A program made the translations under genes and the position numbers. 64,000 bases of DNA from Chitinophagaceae bacterium (GTDB taxonomy: Bacteria > Bacteroidota > Bacteroidia > Chitinophagales > Chitinophagaceae): contig CANGBH010000003.1 of NCBI GenBank assembly GCA_947451935.1, positions 22,051 through 86,050 on the forward strand. The letters are read 5' to 3'. The notes under the pieces were generated by a model. It did not search any database and was not told where the DNA came from. It saw only the letters and a program-made list of their open reading frames with translations. Below, piece by piece: positions 44,507 to 54,138 of the stretch; the first letter of the stretch is position 1; every line of letters starts with the position of its first letter.

Positions 44507-44600
44507 ATTAGTAATGGGAATGACAGATTAGTAATGGGAATGACAGTGAAGTATAGGAATTACAGATTAGTACTGCTAATGACAGAGTAGAGCTAGAAAT
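44497..44600. repeat. degenerate 20-base tandem array grown from the repeat tip
   Basis: GGAATGACAGATTAGTAATG occurs twice exactly (44497-44516, 44517-44536), then in decayed copies from 44537, 44556, 44576 and 44596. The first 10 bases of the unit (GGAATGACAG) are the end of the preceding dispersed-repeat half copy, so the array appears to have expanded from it. Confidence 0.75.
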
Positions 44601-44624
44601 GACTTTAGACGGCAACAAAGAACG

Positions 44625-45059
44625 CTATTCTGCTGCAACAGCTTTTTCAATTGTTTCTATATCAAATTTTCGCATTTGCATAAATGCGTACATAGCTTTT
44701 GGTGCGGTTTGGGGATCACTCATCCATTGTCCCAATTGAGCGGGTACTACCTGCCATGAAATTCCGAACCTGTCTTTGCACCATCCACATTTACCCTCTT
44801 CACCCTCAGTGGTAAAGGCATTCCAATAGTGATCAATTTCTTTTTGGTTTTCACATGTAATGACAAATGAAACTCCCTCAGTGAAGCTATTTTTATGTGC
44901 TCCATTAAGAGCCATATAGCGTTGATCGTTTAATGAAAAAATAGTAGCAATTGGGTTGCTGGATAGAATCTTACTGTTTGGAAAAATTGCACAGTAAAAT
45001 TCAGCGGCTTCTTTTGCTCCTTCTGTAAACCAAAGGCAAGGATATGGTGAACTTGTCAT
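44625..45059 (-). CDS. VOC/PhnB-like glyoxalase-fold protein
   Basis: A 144-residue PhnB/DUF1338-like protein. It starts MTSSPYPCLWFTEGAKEAAE, with FYCAIFPNSKILSSNPIAT, DQRYMALNGAHKNSFTEGVS, VITCENQKEIDHYWNAFTTE, and GWCKDRFGISWQVVP, the exact order of the 3-demethylubiquinone-9-methyltransferase-like VOC family, ending YAFMQMRKFDIETIEKA. No enzyme activity is established for most members. It is a single gene whose stop is 25 bases past the tandem array. Confidence 0.9.
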   Translation of the reverse strand: MTSSPYPCLWFTEGAKEAAEFYCAIFPNSKILSSNPIATIFSLNDQRYMALNGAHKNSFTEGVSFVITCENQKEIDHYWNAFTTEGEEGKCGWCKDRFGISWQVVPAQLGQWMSDPQTAPKAMYAFMQMRKFDIETIEKAVAAE

Positions 45060-45287
45060 AAATGTGTTTGGTATTCTCTGGTTCTGTTATTTTTAAAACT
45101 AAACATAGTTTAATAAATATTCAAATCTTACTTACAACTTATTGTTCCTGTACTATCTGGCGGGTATGATAAATTTATTATTACTGCTCCCTTTCCCATC
45201 AAAAAATATAAGTATAAAGCGATAATTGATAATTTGTCAACTAGAAAATCAAAATTCAAAAAGAGGGGATCATAGTAATCTTATACA

Positions 45288-45929
45288 TTATTTTTTCTGT
45301 CCCACAAATCTAATTACTGATCCTATTCCATTATGGTAAAGTCCTTCATTTAGCTCAATCTCCTGTTCTGCTAATTCAATAATTGTATATTTCGGGAAAT
45401 CCGATTTTATCTCGTCAATTGAAAATAAGCTTTCAATATCTTTCGGGCCACCCACTTTTTCATTTGCTGTCACATAATCTATATGTTTTTTACTAAACGA
45501 TTCAAAGACGACTGTTCCGTTTTTCTTCAAAAAGCCATCAAATTTTTTGTGGTATAACGATTTAATGTTCGCTGTAAAGTGTGCGTAGATAAGAGCAATT
45601 GCGTCAAATTGTTCACGTTCGAAATTCAATTTTTCTAGTTCTCCAACTTTATAGTCGATGGTTACATTATTTTTTTCTGCAAGTTTCATTGCTTTATTTT
45701 TCCCTTCATTACTTATATCAAATGCAACAACATTCCAACCTAGTTTAGCTGCAAAAACGGCATTTCGTCCTTCACCCTCTGCAGGAAAAAGAATTGTCCC
45801 TACAGGTAATTTCATTAATTGATCTCTTAAATAATTGTTTGGCTCTTCACCATAAGCAAACTCTTCTTTACTATATCTTTCATTCCATCTAGAGGTCCAA
45901 ATGTCATTTAATTTCTCGTTCTCATTCAT
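45288..45929 (-). CDS. class I SAM-dependent methyltransferase (tellurite/thiopurine-like)
   Basis: A 213-residue protein. It starts [20 protein letters not shown] with [15 protein letters not shown], features of the tellurite-resistance/TehB- or thiopurine-type group. The SAM loop is [20 protein letters not shown], followed by [20 protein letters not shown] and [19 protein letters not shown]. Thiol, tellurite and other xenobiotic substrates are documented for relatives. It has no signal peptide. There is no gene within 120 bases either side except a possible tiny membrane peptide on the same strand. Confidence 0.82.
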   Translation of the reverse strand: MNENEKLNDIWTSRWNERYSKEEFAYGEEPNNYLRDQLMKLPVGTILFPAEGEGRNAVFAAKLGWNVVAFDISNEGKNKAMKLAEKNNVTIDYKVGELEKLNFEREQFDAIALIYAHFTANIKSLYHKKFDGFLKKNGTVVFESFSKKHIDYVTANEKVGGPKDIESLFSIDEIKSDFPKYTIIELAEQEIELNEGLYHNGIGSVIRFVGQKK

Positions 45930-45997
45930 AGTAATCGTTGTTTTCTGTTTTCTACATTTTAGTTGCTAAGAGTTAAAGGATCGGACTTACTGCACGT

Positions 45998-46105
45998 TTA
46001 CAAAAATGACTTTATTAGATCTCTGAATATAAAGAATAGAAATGCCAATACCCCCACGATTACTTCTTTTCGATACATTTTAAGGAATTGAACTAGCTTA
46101 TCCAT
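45998..46105 (-). CDS. possible 35-residue membrane peptide
   Basis: A short frame starting at ATG 46105 gives MDKLVQFLKMYRKEVIVGVL then AFLFFIFRDLIKSFL. It has a basic, amphipathic N-terminus and one membrane-length hydrophobic segment, and a TAA stop. It is too short to be sure. It lies between the prolyl oligopeptidase and methyltransferase genes on the same strand. Confidence 0.35.
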   Translation of the reverse strand: MDKLVQFLKMYRKEVIVGVLAFLFFIFRDLIKSFL

Positions 46106-46188
46106 AAAACATAAAAGTTAGGCCTTCAAAGTATATACTTCTAGGTATTAAATAGCGCAGACTTTACTCAATAATATCAATTTATATT

Positions 46189-48357
46189 TTATAGGTTTTT
46201 GATACCCATATTGAACAAAATGAAAGCATATATATCTGACTCCAGTTCAATTATTTTCGATATCGGCTTTCCTGCACCATGACCTGCATTAGTTTCAATC
46301 CTTATCAATAGCGGATTATCCGAACTGCCTGATTCCTGAAGATGCGCAGCAAACTTAAATGAATGAGCAGGTACAACACGATCGTCATGGTCTCCGGTGG
46401 TGATAAGGGTAGCAGGATATTTCACAGATGATTTTACATTGTGAACAGGAGAGTAAGTTAAAAGATATTCGAGCATTTCTTTGGAGTCGTCGGCTGTGCC
46501 ATAGTCATATGCCCAACCTGCACCTGCTGTAAATTTGTGATAACGTAGCATATCCAACACACCTACTTCCGGCACAGCAACTTTAAAAAGTTCTGGACGT
46601 TGTGTCATGGCTGCCGCAACCAGCAAGCCGCCATTTGATCCGCCATTGATAGCAAGGTATTCACTGCTGCAATATTTATTTTTTATTAGGTATTCTCCTG
46701 CTGAAATGAAATCATCAAATACATTCTGTTTATGCATTTTAGTTCCAGCATCATGCCATTTTTTCCCATATTCACCGCCGCCTCTAATGTTCGCAACAGC
46801 ATATACTCCACCCATCTCGAGCCATACCGCGACAGTAGTACTGAAATTCGGGGTCAGACTTATATTGAATCCGCCGTAGCCATAGAGGATAGTAGGATTT
46901 TTTCCATTGAGCTTCAGTCCTTTTTTGTGTGTGATGATCATTGGTATCTTGCTACCATCTTTCGATTGGTAGAAAACTTGTTTAGACTCGTAATCGGCAC
47001 TATTGAAATCAATTTTTGGATTCCAGTAGAGAATTGATTTTCCATCTTTAGGATCAAACTTGTATATTGATGAAGGTGTATTGTAATTGGCAAAACTATA
47101 ATACAATTCTTTTTCTTCTTTTTTGCCTGCGAAGCCAGACGCAGAGCCTATACCAGGTAGTTCTATCTTTCTGATCAGTTTTCCTTCATAGTCATACTGT
47201 TCAACTCTGGAAGTTGCATCAACCATATAATGGGCAAAAATGAATCCACTACCAATAGATGGTTCAAGTACTTGTTCTTTTTCGGGAACTAAGTCTTTCC
47301 AGTTTTCGGCACCTGGCATAGATACATCAGTAGTAACTATTTTTTGATTCGGAGCATTTTTGTTGGTAACAATAATGAGTTTGGTGCCAATGTTGTTGAG
47401 TATATAGCTGTCTGTATCAAATCCATTAATTATAGAAACAATAGGGGAATTTTCTATAGTTAAATCTTTAATATATAACTCATTACCAGAAGTGGATTGT
47501 GATGCAGATATGATTAGGTATTTATTGTCTTCGCTAACAGAGCCACCTACATACCTTCTTTTTTGTTCGATGCTACCACCAAATATCAATTTGTCGTCCT
47601 TCTGTTTTGTACCTAGTTTATGATAATAAAGTTTGTGTTGGTCAGTTTTTGCTGATAGCTCACTTCCCTTTGGTTTATCGTAGCTAGAGTAAAAAAATCC
47701 TTCGTTCCCATTCCATGCAAGTCCGCTGAACTTAATATCTATAAGTGTATCATCTAGAATTTTTCGGGATTCAGCTTCTATAATGATCACTTTTCTCCAG
47801 TCGCTTCCACCTTCTGAAATCTGATATGCGGCAAGTTTGCCGTTTTTAGAAAATGCTATTCCTGCAAGTGATGTAGTTCCATCAGCAGAAAATTTATTCG
47901 GATCGAGAAAAACGGTAGCGTCTTTATTTTCTTTTTGTGAATACAATACATATTGATTCTGAAGACCATCGTTTTTGTAGAAGTATTTAACACCACCCTC
48001 AGTGAATGGGGCACTTAGTTTTTCAAAATTCAATAATTTAGAAAGTCTATCCTTGATTTTATTCTTAAAAGGAATTTTATTCAGGTAATCATAGGTGAAC
48101 TCATTTTGACGAGCTACCCAATTTTCAGTTTCTTTACTACGATCATCTTCTAACCAACGATAGGGATCTTTGATAATTTGTCCGAAAAGCGTGTCAGCGC
48201 CGATATTCTCTTTTTTTGTTTCAGGATATTTGTATGCCATTATTCCATTTTCTTTTGAAAGTGCATGAGCTTTGTTAGCACTAGTTGATTTAGTTTCATT
48301 TTGCCCGAATGAAAACGTTGCAAGAAACAACGAGAGGGTTAAAAAATACAGTTTCAT
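46189..48357 (-). CDS. exported prolyl oligopeptidase (S9 family)
   Basis: A 722-residue periplasmic peptidase. The ATG at 48357 (MKLYFLTLSLFLATFSFGQ) gives the signal peptide; the GTG frame nine codons earlier does not. The N-terminal domain is a seven-bladed propeller (VKYFYKNDGLQNQYVLYSQ and following). The catalytic domain holds YGYGGFNISLTPNFSTTVAV, GANGGS-type loop LAINGGSNGGLLVAAAMTQ (Ser), TTGDHDDRVVPAHSFKF (Asp) and NAGHGAGKP (His). It should cleave after proline in short peptides. No operon partners are near enough to be certain. Confidence 0.92.
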   Translation of the reverse strand: MKLYFLTLSLFLATFSFGQNETKSTSANKAHALSKENGIMAYKYPETKKENIGADTLFGQIIKDPYRWLEDDRSKETENWVARQNEFTYDYLNKIPFKNKIKDRLSKLLNFEKLSAPFTEGGVKYFYKNDGLQNQYVLYSQKENKDATVFLDPNKFSADGTTSLAGIAFSKNGKLAAYQISEGGSDWRKVIIIEAESRKILDDTLIDIKFSGLAWNGNEGFFYSSYDKPKGSELSAKTDQHKLYYHKLGTKQKDDKLIFGGSIEQKRRYVGGSVSEDNKYLIISASQSTSGNELYIKDLTIENSPIVSIINGFDTDSYILNNIGTKLIIVTNKNAPNQKIVTTDVSMPGAENWKDLVPEKEQVLEPSIGSGFIFAHYMVDATSRVEQYDYEGKLIRKIELPGIGSASGFAGKKEEKELYYSFANYNTPSSIYKFDPKDGKSILYWNPKIDFNSADYESKQVFYQSKDGSKIPMIITHKKGLKLNGKNPTILYGYGGFNISLTPNFSTTVAVWLEMGGVYAVANIRGGGEYGKKWHDAGTKMHKQNVFDDFISAGEYLIKNKYCSSEYLAINGGSNGGLLVAAAMTQRPELFKVAVPEVGVLDMLRYHKFTAGAGWAYDYGTADDSKEMLEYLLTYSPVHNVKSSVKYPATLITTGDHDDRVVPAHSFKFAAHLQESGSSDNPLLIRIETNAGHGAGKPISKIIELESDIYAFILFNMGIKNL

Positions 48358-48531
48358 TTTATGTTTAGTTTTAACTGAATTCACAATAGACGCTGATGAG
48401 AACAGAATTTATTTTTTAAACAAATAACTTATCTAAAAGTTACAATTTAGGTATATTTTTTGTTGCAACTAGCCTTAAGTCACTAGTCAATAAAGAAAAG
48501 CCATATGAACTAATCAATAAAATTATTCCAA

Positions 48532-49629
48532 CTATTTTACTGCAATGCCTGTTGAACCTGAAGGAAGATTGAATCGATCTTCTATTTTTTCTAACCCTCC
48601 CATTGAGGTAATGTTAAATACACGAATACTTTGATCGTCGTAATTGAGTACATAGCCAAACTTAGAATCGTCTGATATGGATATATCAAGTGGTTTTATT
48701 CCAGTCGTAGCTGTGATGCCACTGGGTTGCATTATTGTAAAAGAAGATGATGAATTAATTGTATATCCAGTAACACTATTGCTGTTTGCGTTGAGAATAT
48801 AAACATACTTACCATTTGGAGTAGTAGCAGCCCAACAAGCTGAAACCTGATTGGTAAGGAATGGTCCTGCAACAGAAGTAATACCTGTAAGGGTTACATT
48901 ATATACACTCATGGCACTCTGTCCTGCTTCACTCACATAAATATTGCCTTGATTTCCTACTGCAAAACCATAAGGCCTTGGAGAGTTGGAGTCGATGGAA
49001 AATTTTTCTCCTAGAGTTCCATCACTATTCAATTTAAACGCAATAATTTTATTGGTTGATTTAAGTGTGATAGCCAGCATTTTGCCATCTTGTAAAAATG
49101 AAATCTGTGCTGGGTTGGTTGCGATTGTATCCAATATTGTCCCTCCATTTTCAATAGGTGTTAGGATACCGGCATCTGATAAATTATACCCAGCAATTTT
49201 TCCATTATCATTAGCATTTAAAACATAAACAAGATTGTTAAAACATGTTATGCTTATAGGCTTACTACCATTGGAAGAAATAGTAGATGTAAGCTGTAAA
49301 CCTTCATTAATAACCTTTAAAGCACTGATGGTATTGCTAGCCGCATTAACTGCAAGAATCCATTTTCTGTCATGGCTAATAGTAATTGGACCTTGGCTCA
49401 TCAATGGTGAACCTGTACCTTTTCCATCTGTTCCTGTTTTGGAAAGATATACCAAAGAACCATCTAAACTATTTCTACTATACGTCAAGACAGCATTACT
49501 GTCGACATTGTTTGTTAATACATAAAGAAATTTATCTTCAACTGTTTTGATAGGCTCTTCTTTTCTGCAAGAGAGAATTCCTGTGATGACAAGAGAAAAA
49601 CAAACTGCAGTTAATAAATTTTTTGTCAT
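48532..49629 (-). CDS. YVTN-type beta-propeller lipoprotein
   Basis: A 365-residue lipoprotein. The ATG at 49629 gives MTKNLLTAVCFSLVITGILS followed by Cys, a lipobox. The mature part is a seven-bladed propeller of the lactonase/YVTN type, with repeats such as GPITISHDRKWILAVNAASN, ISFLQDGKMLAITLKSTNKI, ATTPNGKYVYILNANSNSV and DISISDDSKFGYVLNYDDQ. The 6-phosphogluconolactonase-like family has both enzymes and non-catalytic surface proteins; the catalytic residues of the sugar lactonases were not recognised. A role in binding or adhesion is possible. It appears to be transcribed alone. Confidence 0.8.
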   Translation of the reverse strand: MTKNLLTAVCFSLVITGILSCRKEEPIKTVEDKFLYVLTNNVDSNAVLTYSRNSLDGSLVYLSKTGTDGKGTGSPLMSQGPITISHDRKWILAVNAASNTISALKVINEGLQLTSTISSNGSKPISITCFNNLVYVLNANDNGKIAGYNLSDAGILTPIENGGTILDTIATNPAQISFLQDGKMLAITLKSTNKIIAFKLNSDGTLGEKFSIDSNSPRPYGFAVGNQGNIYVSEAGQSAMSVYNVTLTGITSVAGPFLTNQVSACWAATTPNGKYVYILNANSNSVTGYTINSSSSFTIMQPSGITATTGIKPLDISISDDSKFGYVLNYDDQSIRVFNITSMGGLEKIEDRFNLPSGSTGIAVK

Positions 49630-49925
49630 ATTTCTTATGATATATTTATTTGTCAATGATAAACTAGTTTAATAGTAAAATCTCTAATGAGATTTCATTT
49701 TATTCGATTTTAGTTGATGAAAATACACGAAAGAGCAGTTGAGTTAAACTAGTAAAAACCACTTATTATAACATAGGCTCATCTCGTCTAATGCATGCTT
49801 TTCATTATTTTTTGTAAAATTAAGACAAAAATTTGCTACAGCCTTGAGTTGAACCTTAGGCCCTCTAGTTATCAGACAGCAGTCTGCCTGAATTAGACAC
49901 CAAGTTATGTCAAGCTATTTTCAAC
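49630..49925. other. 296-base intergenic region, no gene seen
   Basis: Same-strand gap between the amine oxidase and propeller genes. Two ten-base segments, ACTAGTTTAA (49663-49672) and TTAAACTAGT (49744-49753), are reverse complements 71 bases apart; this may be chance. Confidence 0.4.
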
Positions 49926-51290
49926 TTATAATGCTATTATTTTGTCTGCTTCTCTAATTCCGCTCAGGTATGCTCCGTGTACAGTACCTCTATAGTCTCT
50001 TATGGTATGTTCCCCTGCAAAAAATAATTTATTGTTTATTTCTTTTGCCATGGTGTCAAAATCGGTTGAGGTAGTGCCGTTTGGTGCAAAAGAATATGCT
50101 CCAAAAGTGTTGATGTTTTGTCCCCATTTGGTACGTAACATATTTGTTGGGTTTGGAATGCTATTGCCATAAATGGTTTTTAGTTGAGCCATTACTTCGC
50201 TAATTATCTCAGAATCGCTCAAACTTTCTGTAACTGTTGCATAGTCACCAAAAGCAAATGTCATTAGGCTATTGGTTGTTGGCAAGAACTTCAACATATT
50301 CATAAAATAGTTGAACTTGCCTTTTGTGTCTGGCGTATAGCCGATGTACTGAACATCTGTTTCCCAAAATGGAGTATTCCAGCTAAATAGAAATTTGTTG
50401 ACGTTACCCATTTTTGTGTTTTCAATAGCACCTTGTTTATCTATTGGCAACGTTGGACTAAAGGAAACGCTATTATTTTTCAACACACCTAATGGCACAC
50501 TAACAATTACATAATCTGCCTCAACTGAATCTCCGTTTACGTTAACCAAAGATTTTATTGATGTATAATTTACTTCTGTTACTCTGCTGTTCAATCTAAT
50601 ATCTAATCCTTGCCCTAATAAATTTGCTATTTTGTCATAACCATTGGTGATAATTACATCTTTGCCCGAAAATGCTTCGTCATCATCAAAGTATTTAGAG
50701 GATAATGTTGAAATATCGCCGCCTGTGTCAAATTCTAAATAAGCAGATAACATATATTTCCAAAGTCTATTGTTTTCTTGTGTGGGATACAACGAATTAA
50801 AAACTTCTAGAAAACTCTGACTTTGTGTACCTATGCTTCTAACTGCATTTAGTGCATTTTCAAATTGTGTATATTGGGCATCAAGAAAAGCATCAGAATA
50901 AGCCGTTCCATTATTGTCAAATACTTTAAGGCTGTCATCATCTGTCAAATAGGTATTTGCATCTGCTTGAGAGGCCAAATTTGTGATTGGGTTTCCTTTG
51001 GGTCCATGGATCCAACTTGCACCTTCGTCAAAAGCTATCCCCAAGCTTCGGTCGGTTCGTATTCTTCCACCAATTTTTTCTTGTGCTTCTAAAACAATTA
51101 CGTTAAAGCCTTTATCTTTTAATTTTTTTGCGGCTGCAAGCCCTGAAATACCTGCACCAATCACAATTACTGTTTTCCCATTTGGCGGTGTGATCTCGTC
51201 GTCTTTATTACAAGAAGTCAACAAATTAGGGGCAAGGAATACAAGGGGTATGGTTTTTAATGTGCTTAATACAAATATTCTTCTTTCCAT
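49926..51290 (-). CDS. flavin monoamine oxidase-like FAD enzyme
   Basis: A 454-residue exported protein (signal or lipobox near LAPNLLTSCNKDD, Cys27). The FAD-binding GKTVIVIGAGISGLAAAKKL starts at about residue 39, followed by EKIGGRIRTDRSLG and FDEGASWIHGPKG. The C-terminal FAD contact is LFFAGEHTIRDYRGTVHGAY. The family oxidises amines with O2 and releases H2O2. No particular amine is inferred. Export of a FAD protein fits Tat or lipoprotein routes, though no twin-Arg is seen. It is single in this context. Confidence 0.85.
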   Translation of the reverse strand: MERRIFVLSTLKTIPLVFLAPNLLTSCNKDDEITPPNGKTVIVIGAGISGLAAAKKLKDKGFNVIVLEAQEKIGGRIRTDRSLGIAFDEGASWIHGPKGNPITNLASQADANTYLTDDDSLKVFDNNGTAYSDAFLDAQYTQFENALNAVRSIGTQSQSFLEVFNSLYPTQENNRLWKYMLSAYLEFDTGGDISTLSSKYFDDDEAFSGKDVIITNGYDKIANLLGQGLDIRLNSRVTEVNYTSIKSLVNVNGDSVEADYVIVSVPLGVLKNNSVSFSPTLPIDKQGAIENTKMGNVNKFLFSWNTPFWETDVQYIGYTPDTKGKFNYFMNMLKFLPTTNSLMTFAFGDYATVTESLSDSEIISEVMAQLKTIYGNSIPNPTNMLRTKWGQNINTFGAYSFAPNGTTSTDFDTMAKEINNKLFFAGEHTIRDYRGTVHGAYLSGIREADKIIAL

Positions 51291-51613
51291 ACACTTTATC
51301 TATTATCAATCACTTTTGAGAACTTCCTAAAATAGAATACAACTCTTAAATTTATGGGCTTCAAGATCTCATCTAAAATCGAGAAATAAATCTACACTTA
51401 CTCATAAAATTTACCTAAAAATCATATTCCTGCTGAAATACATTATCATTTGTCTATAAAGTCATCGCCACTTGCACAATGATGTACAAACTAAAGAATA
51501 TTATTGATGATGGTTCCTCTACATGATTTTTAACTGCTTGCCATTCTCCTTATAACAAGTATAATGTGGACTATAAAGATATTTTCACTTAATTTGAAAA
51601 AACTTTTCCCATA
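51291..51613. other. 323-base intergenic region, no gene seen
   Basis: Divergent gap between the amine oxidase and M23 peptidase genes. It is AT-rich, with only short frames and no hairpin or promoter box that I can support. Confidence 0.4.
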
Positions 51614-52243
51614 ATGATTCATCGCCTCTTTTCTGAACCCTTGGTTGCTAGTAATAGTGTCGTACTTGATTTAAGTACCAAGAATTTGGAATTAAATCCA
51701 TCTATTTATGGCAATGTCTCTGCATTTTGCGACTATATAGTGAATAAATTAGGCACAAAGATTGGTTATGGTGGATACTTGGAACACCGCGTTATCTATG
51801 AGTCATATGAGAATTTTGCTACTGCCTCTGCAGATTTCAGGAATATTCACTTGGGTATGGATTTTTGGACAACTGCAGGCACAGCTGTCTTTACCCCATT
51901 AGAAGGAGAAGTGCATAGTGTTCAGGTTAATCATGGGTCTGGAAATTATGGTCCAACGATTATTGTATACCATCCTGCTGAAAAAATCTACAGTTTATAT
52001 GGACATTTATCAAGTGCCGATTTAGTTCATCTTGAAGTAGGGTCACCCATAGCTGCGGGACAGCTACTTTGCCACTTGGGGAGACAAGATGAAAATGGGG
52101 GATGGCCGCCGCATCTTCATTTTCAATTGATCCGAGACATGCAGGGTTTTCAAGGTGATTATCCTGGCGTTTGTTCACAACGAGATCTTCTATTTTATGC
52201 CAATAACTGCCCGGATCCCTCTACTTTTTCATTCCCCAATTAA
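51614..52243 (+). CDS. M23-family peptidase (LytM-type), without signal peptide
   Basis: A 209-residue metalloprotease-fold protein. The zinc ligands sit in NIHLGMDFWTTAG (His, Asp) and the HLHF motif of PPHLHFQLIRD, with YSLYGHLS and VGSPIAAGQLLCHLG between. The mature barrel starts about residue 75. Unlike most M23 peptidases it has no recognisable signal peptide (MIHRLFSEPLVASNSVVLDL), so a cytosolic or non-classical function, or a wrong start, is possible. It is a single gene. Cell-wall hydrolysis is the family role; that is not shown here. Confidence 0.82.
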   Translation: MIHRLFSEPLVASNSVVLDLSTKNLELNPSIYGNVSAFCDYIVNKLGTKIGYGGYLEHRVIYESYENFATASADFRNIHLGMDFWTTAGTAVFTPLEGEVHSVQVNHGSGNYGPTIIVYHPAEKIYSLYGHLSSADLVHLEVGSPIAAGQLLCHLGRQDENGGWPPHLHFQLIRDMQGFQGDYPGVCSQRDLLFYANNCPDPSTFSFPN

Positions 52244-52411
52244 ACACATATTGCGCTTAGCTACTAATGAAGAATTGATTTTTTCCATTTCCACGAAAGA
52301 TGCAATAATGCTTTGATTGAGTTTGTGACTATTAGGAAATTAAAGGGGTTGAACTTTCTGTAAAATTGCAGGAAGTTGGCATTCATATTTTGTTTATCTA
52401 CTTTTATGTAG

Positions 52412-53128
52412 ATGAAAAAAGCTATCATCATAGGAGCAACAAGTGGAATTGGCAAAGCACTAGCCGAAATTCTTTTGCGTGAGGATTATGTAGTTGGAGT
52501 AACAGGCAGAAGAGATGAGTTGTTACAATCTTTAAAGGAAATAGATTTAAAGCGGGTATTCTTTGAGAGAATGGATGTCCAAGAATTATCAACCCTAGAG
52601 TTAATTTGTAATAAACTAGTTAATCAGATTGGGGGTTTAGATTTATTGATTATTTCAGCTGGTATCGGTAAGGAAAATGAAGAGTTGGATTTTGACGTTG
52701 AGAACGATGTAATTAAAACTAATATACAAGGGTTTACTTATATAGCAGATTGGGCGATGAGGTATTTTAAAGAACAGGGTTCTGGCCATCTAGTTAACAT
52801 TAGCTCTATTGCCGGAGTTAGGGGAAATGGAATTGCTCCATCGTATAATGCTACAAAGGCTTATCAAATCAATTACTTGGAGGGGTTAAGATTAAATGTA
52901 AAAATTTTTGGTTCACGAATTACCATAACAGATGTTCGTCCAGGTTTTGTTGATACTGCCATGGCGAAAGGTGACGGTCTGTTTTGGGTTGCCCCAGTTC
53001 ACAAAGCTGCTGAACAAATGTTTGAAGCCATCAATCAAAAGAAGCAAGTCGTTTATATCACAAAGAGGTGGAATTTAATCGCCAACCTATTAAGAATAAT
53101 CCCCTTTTCAATTCTTAAAAGAGTTTAA
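52412..53128 (+). CDS. short-chain dehydrogenase/reductase
   Basis: A 238-residue classical SDR. The nucleotide-binding loop is MKKAIIIGATSGIGKALAEI (TGxxxGIG form), then GVTGRRDELLQ, and LLIISAGIGKENEEL (NxAG replaced by SAG). The active site has SSIAGVRG (Ser) and YNATKAYQINYLEG (Tyr-x3-Lys). It ends with a hydrophobic stretch (LIANLLRIIPFSILKRV) that may associate with membrane. Substrate not inferable. Single gene. Confidence 0.88.
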   Translation: MKKAIIIGATSGIGKALAEILLREDYVVGVTGRRDELLQSLKEIDLKRVFFERMDVQELSTLELICNKLVNQIGGLDLLIISAGIGKENEELDFDVENDVIKTNIQGFTYIADWAMRYFKEQGSGHLVNISSIAGVRGNGIAPSYNATKAYQINYLEGLRLNVKIFGSRITITDVRPGFVDTAMAKGDGLFWVAPVHKAAEQMFEAINQKKQVVYITKRWNLIANLLRIIPFSILKRV

Positions 53129-53252
53129 GTAAACAGGTTTACACTATATAAGTCTAACCGTTTTATGTTTATATCCACTCCTCTTAGAGTCGTAAGATGC
53201 TACTATACTGTGATGATTGAGTATATGACTAGTTGAAAATTTAAGGGCTGAT

Positions 53253-53726
53253 TTAATGGTCATAACTAATTACTCTTGAAATTTTCCAGTTGCCATTTTC
53301 ATTCTTCCAAATCATTAAAAATTTGAAAGTGCCTATTTCAAGTTTGCCATTTTCAATGTGTTTGAATTGGTGCTTGCCAATTTCTATTGCCCCATAACCC
53401 TCAATAGGGTGAACTTCTAAACTCTCTTTGATAAGATTTCTTTTAAGATCATAATCTCTATTAAATATGGAATTGAAATTTTCAAAAACCTTTTCAAAAC
53501 CAATAAGTCCGCCATTATCTTGATACCACTCAAGGTCTCTTGTAAAATAGGTCTTCATCAAATCTAGATTCTTTGAATTATATGCTGCAAATAATGAACT
53601 ATCAAGATTGGCTATTTTATTAAAAAGCTCTATTTGGGTGGTTGCCACTTTTCTTTCGTTTTGGCTTTGAGCCAAAGTACTTACACAGATTGTAAAAGTC
53701 AATAATAATAGGATTAGATTTTTCAT
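53253..53726 (-). CDS. exported NTF2-like (DUF4440) protein
   Basis: A 157-residue protein with a signal peptide (MKNLILLLLTFTICVSTLAQ). The mature domain has the NTF2-like order: LFNKIANLDSSLFAAYNSKN, then LMKTYFTRDLEWYQDNGG, and antiparallel strands ENGKLEIGTFKFLMIWKNEN followed by GNWKISRVISYDH. This is a DUF4440-type domain of unknown activity. It is a second copy of the fold in the window (the first is at 2121). It is separate from the toxin-antitoxin genes by a strong terminator. Confidence 0.85.
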   Translation of the reverse strand: MKNLILLLLTFTICVSTLAQSQNERKVATTQIELFNKIANLDSSLFAAYNSKNLDLMKTYFTRDLEWYQDNGGLIGFEKVFENFNSIFNRDYDLKRNLIKESLEVHPIEGYGAIEIGKHQFKHIENGKLEIGTFKFLMIWKNENGNWKISRVISYDH

Positions 53727-53777
53727 ATGTAAATATACAAAGATGAAGCTACCCTAACTCACTGATAGACAAAGAAA

Positions 53778-53805
53778 AAGCCATCCCGATTAATCGGGAT
53801 GGCTT
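53778..53805 (-). terminator. intrinsic terminator of the toxin-antitoxin operon
   Basis: AAGCCATCCCGATTAATCGGGATGGCTT is a perfect 28-base palindrome, quoted here as AAGCCATCCCGATT plus its mirror. On the minus strand it is followed by TTTTTCTTTG. It lies 30 bases beyond the antitoxin stop. Confidence 0.85.
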
Positions 53806-53835
53806 GTCTTATAAAATATTTCTTCAAAAAAATAT

Positions 53836-54138
53836 TTATTTCAAAATCAGCTTCAACTCGCCTCCTAAACCCGTTTTTATAATTTTAATCAGCGTTGAAA
53901 GTTTTATGTCTGATGCATCGTTTTCAATTCTTGAAATATACGATTTGTTGGTTCCGCATTTCGCCGCAAGTTCTTCTTGTGTCATACCGCGACTATTTCT
54001 AGCTTCTTCCAATATGAATCCTATTTTGAAAACTTCAAAGCCCCTTTCAAATTTTTCTCTTTTAGATGTACCAGGTTTCCCATATTGATTATCAATAAAT
54101 TCATCAAGTGATGTTAGGTTTTTATTTTTCGTTTTCAT
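53836..54138 (-). CDS. HigA-like XRE-family antitoxin
   Basis: A 100-residue DNA-binding protein. The helix-turn-helix is in [20 protein letters not shown] (about residues 52-71), preceded by [11 protein letters not shown] and followed by [17 protein letters not shown]. The N-terminal tail (about 35 residues, charged) could bind the toxin. It overlaps the 3' end of the toxin gene by 17 bases, toxin first, the higBA order. It should repress its own operon at the palindrome upstream of the toxin gene, which is expected biology for this type II system rather than shown here. Confidence 0.87.
   Translation of the reverse strand: MKTKNKNLTSLDEFIDNQYGKPGTSKREKFERGFEVFKIGFILEEARNSRGMTQEELAAKCGTNKSYISRIENDASDIKLSTLIKIIKTGLGGELKLILK

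Noticed and set aside
44242..44600. CRISPR-like array
   Set aside because: Units are inverted and of very unequal spacing, with no fixed-length unique spacers or cas genes; it is a dispersed-repeat cluster.
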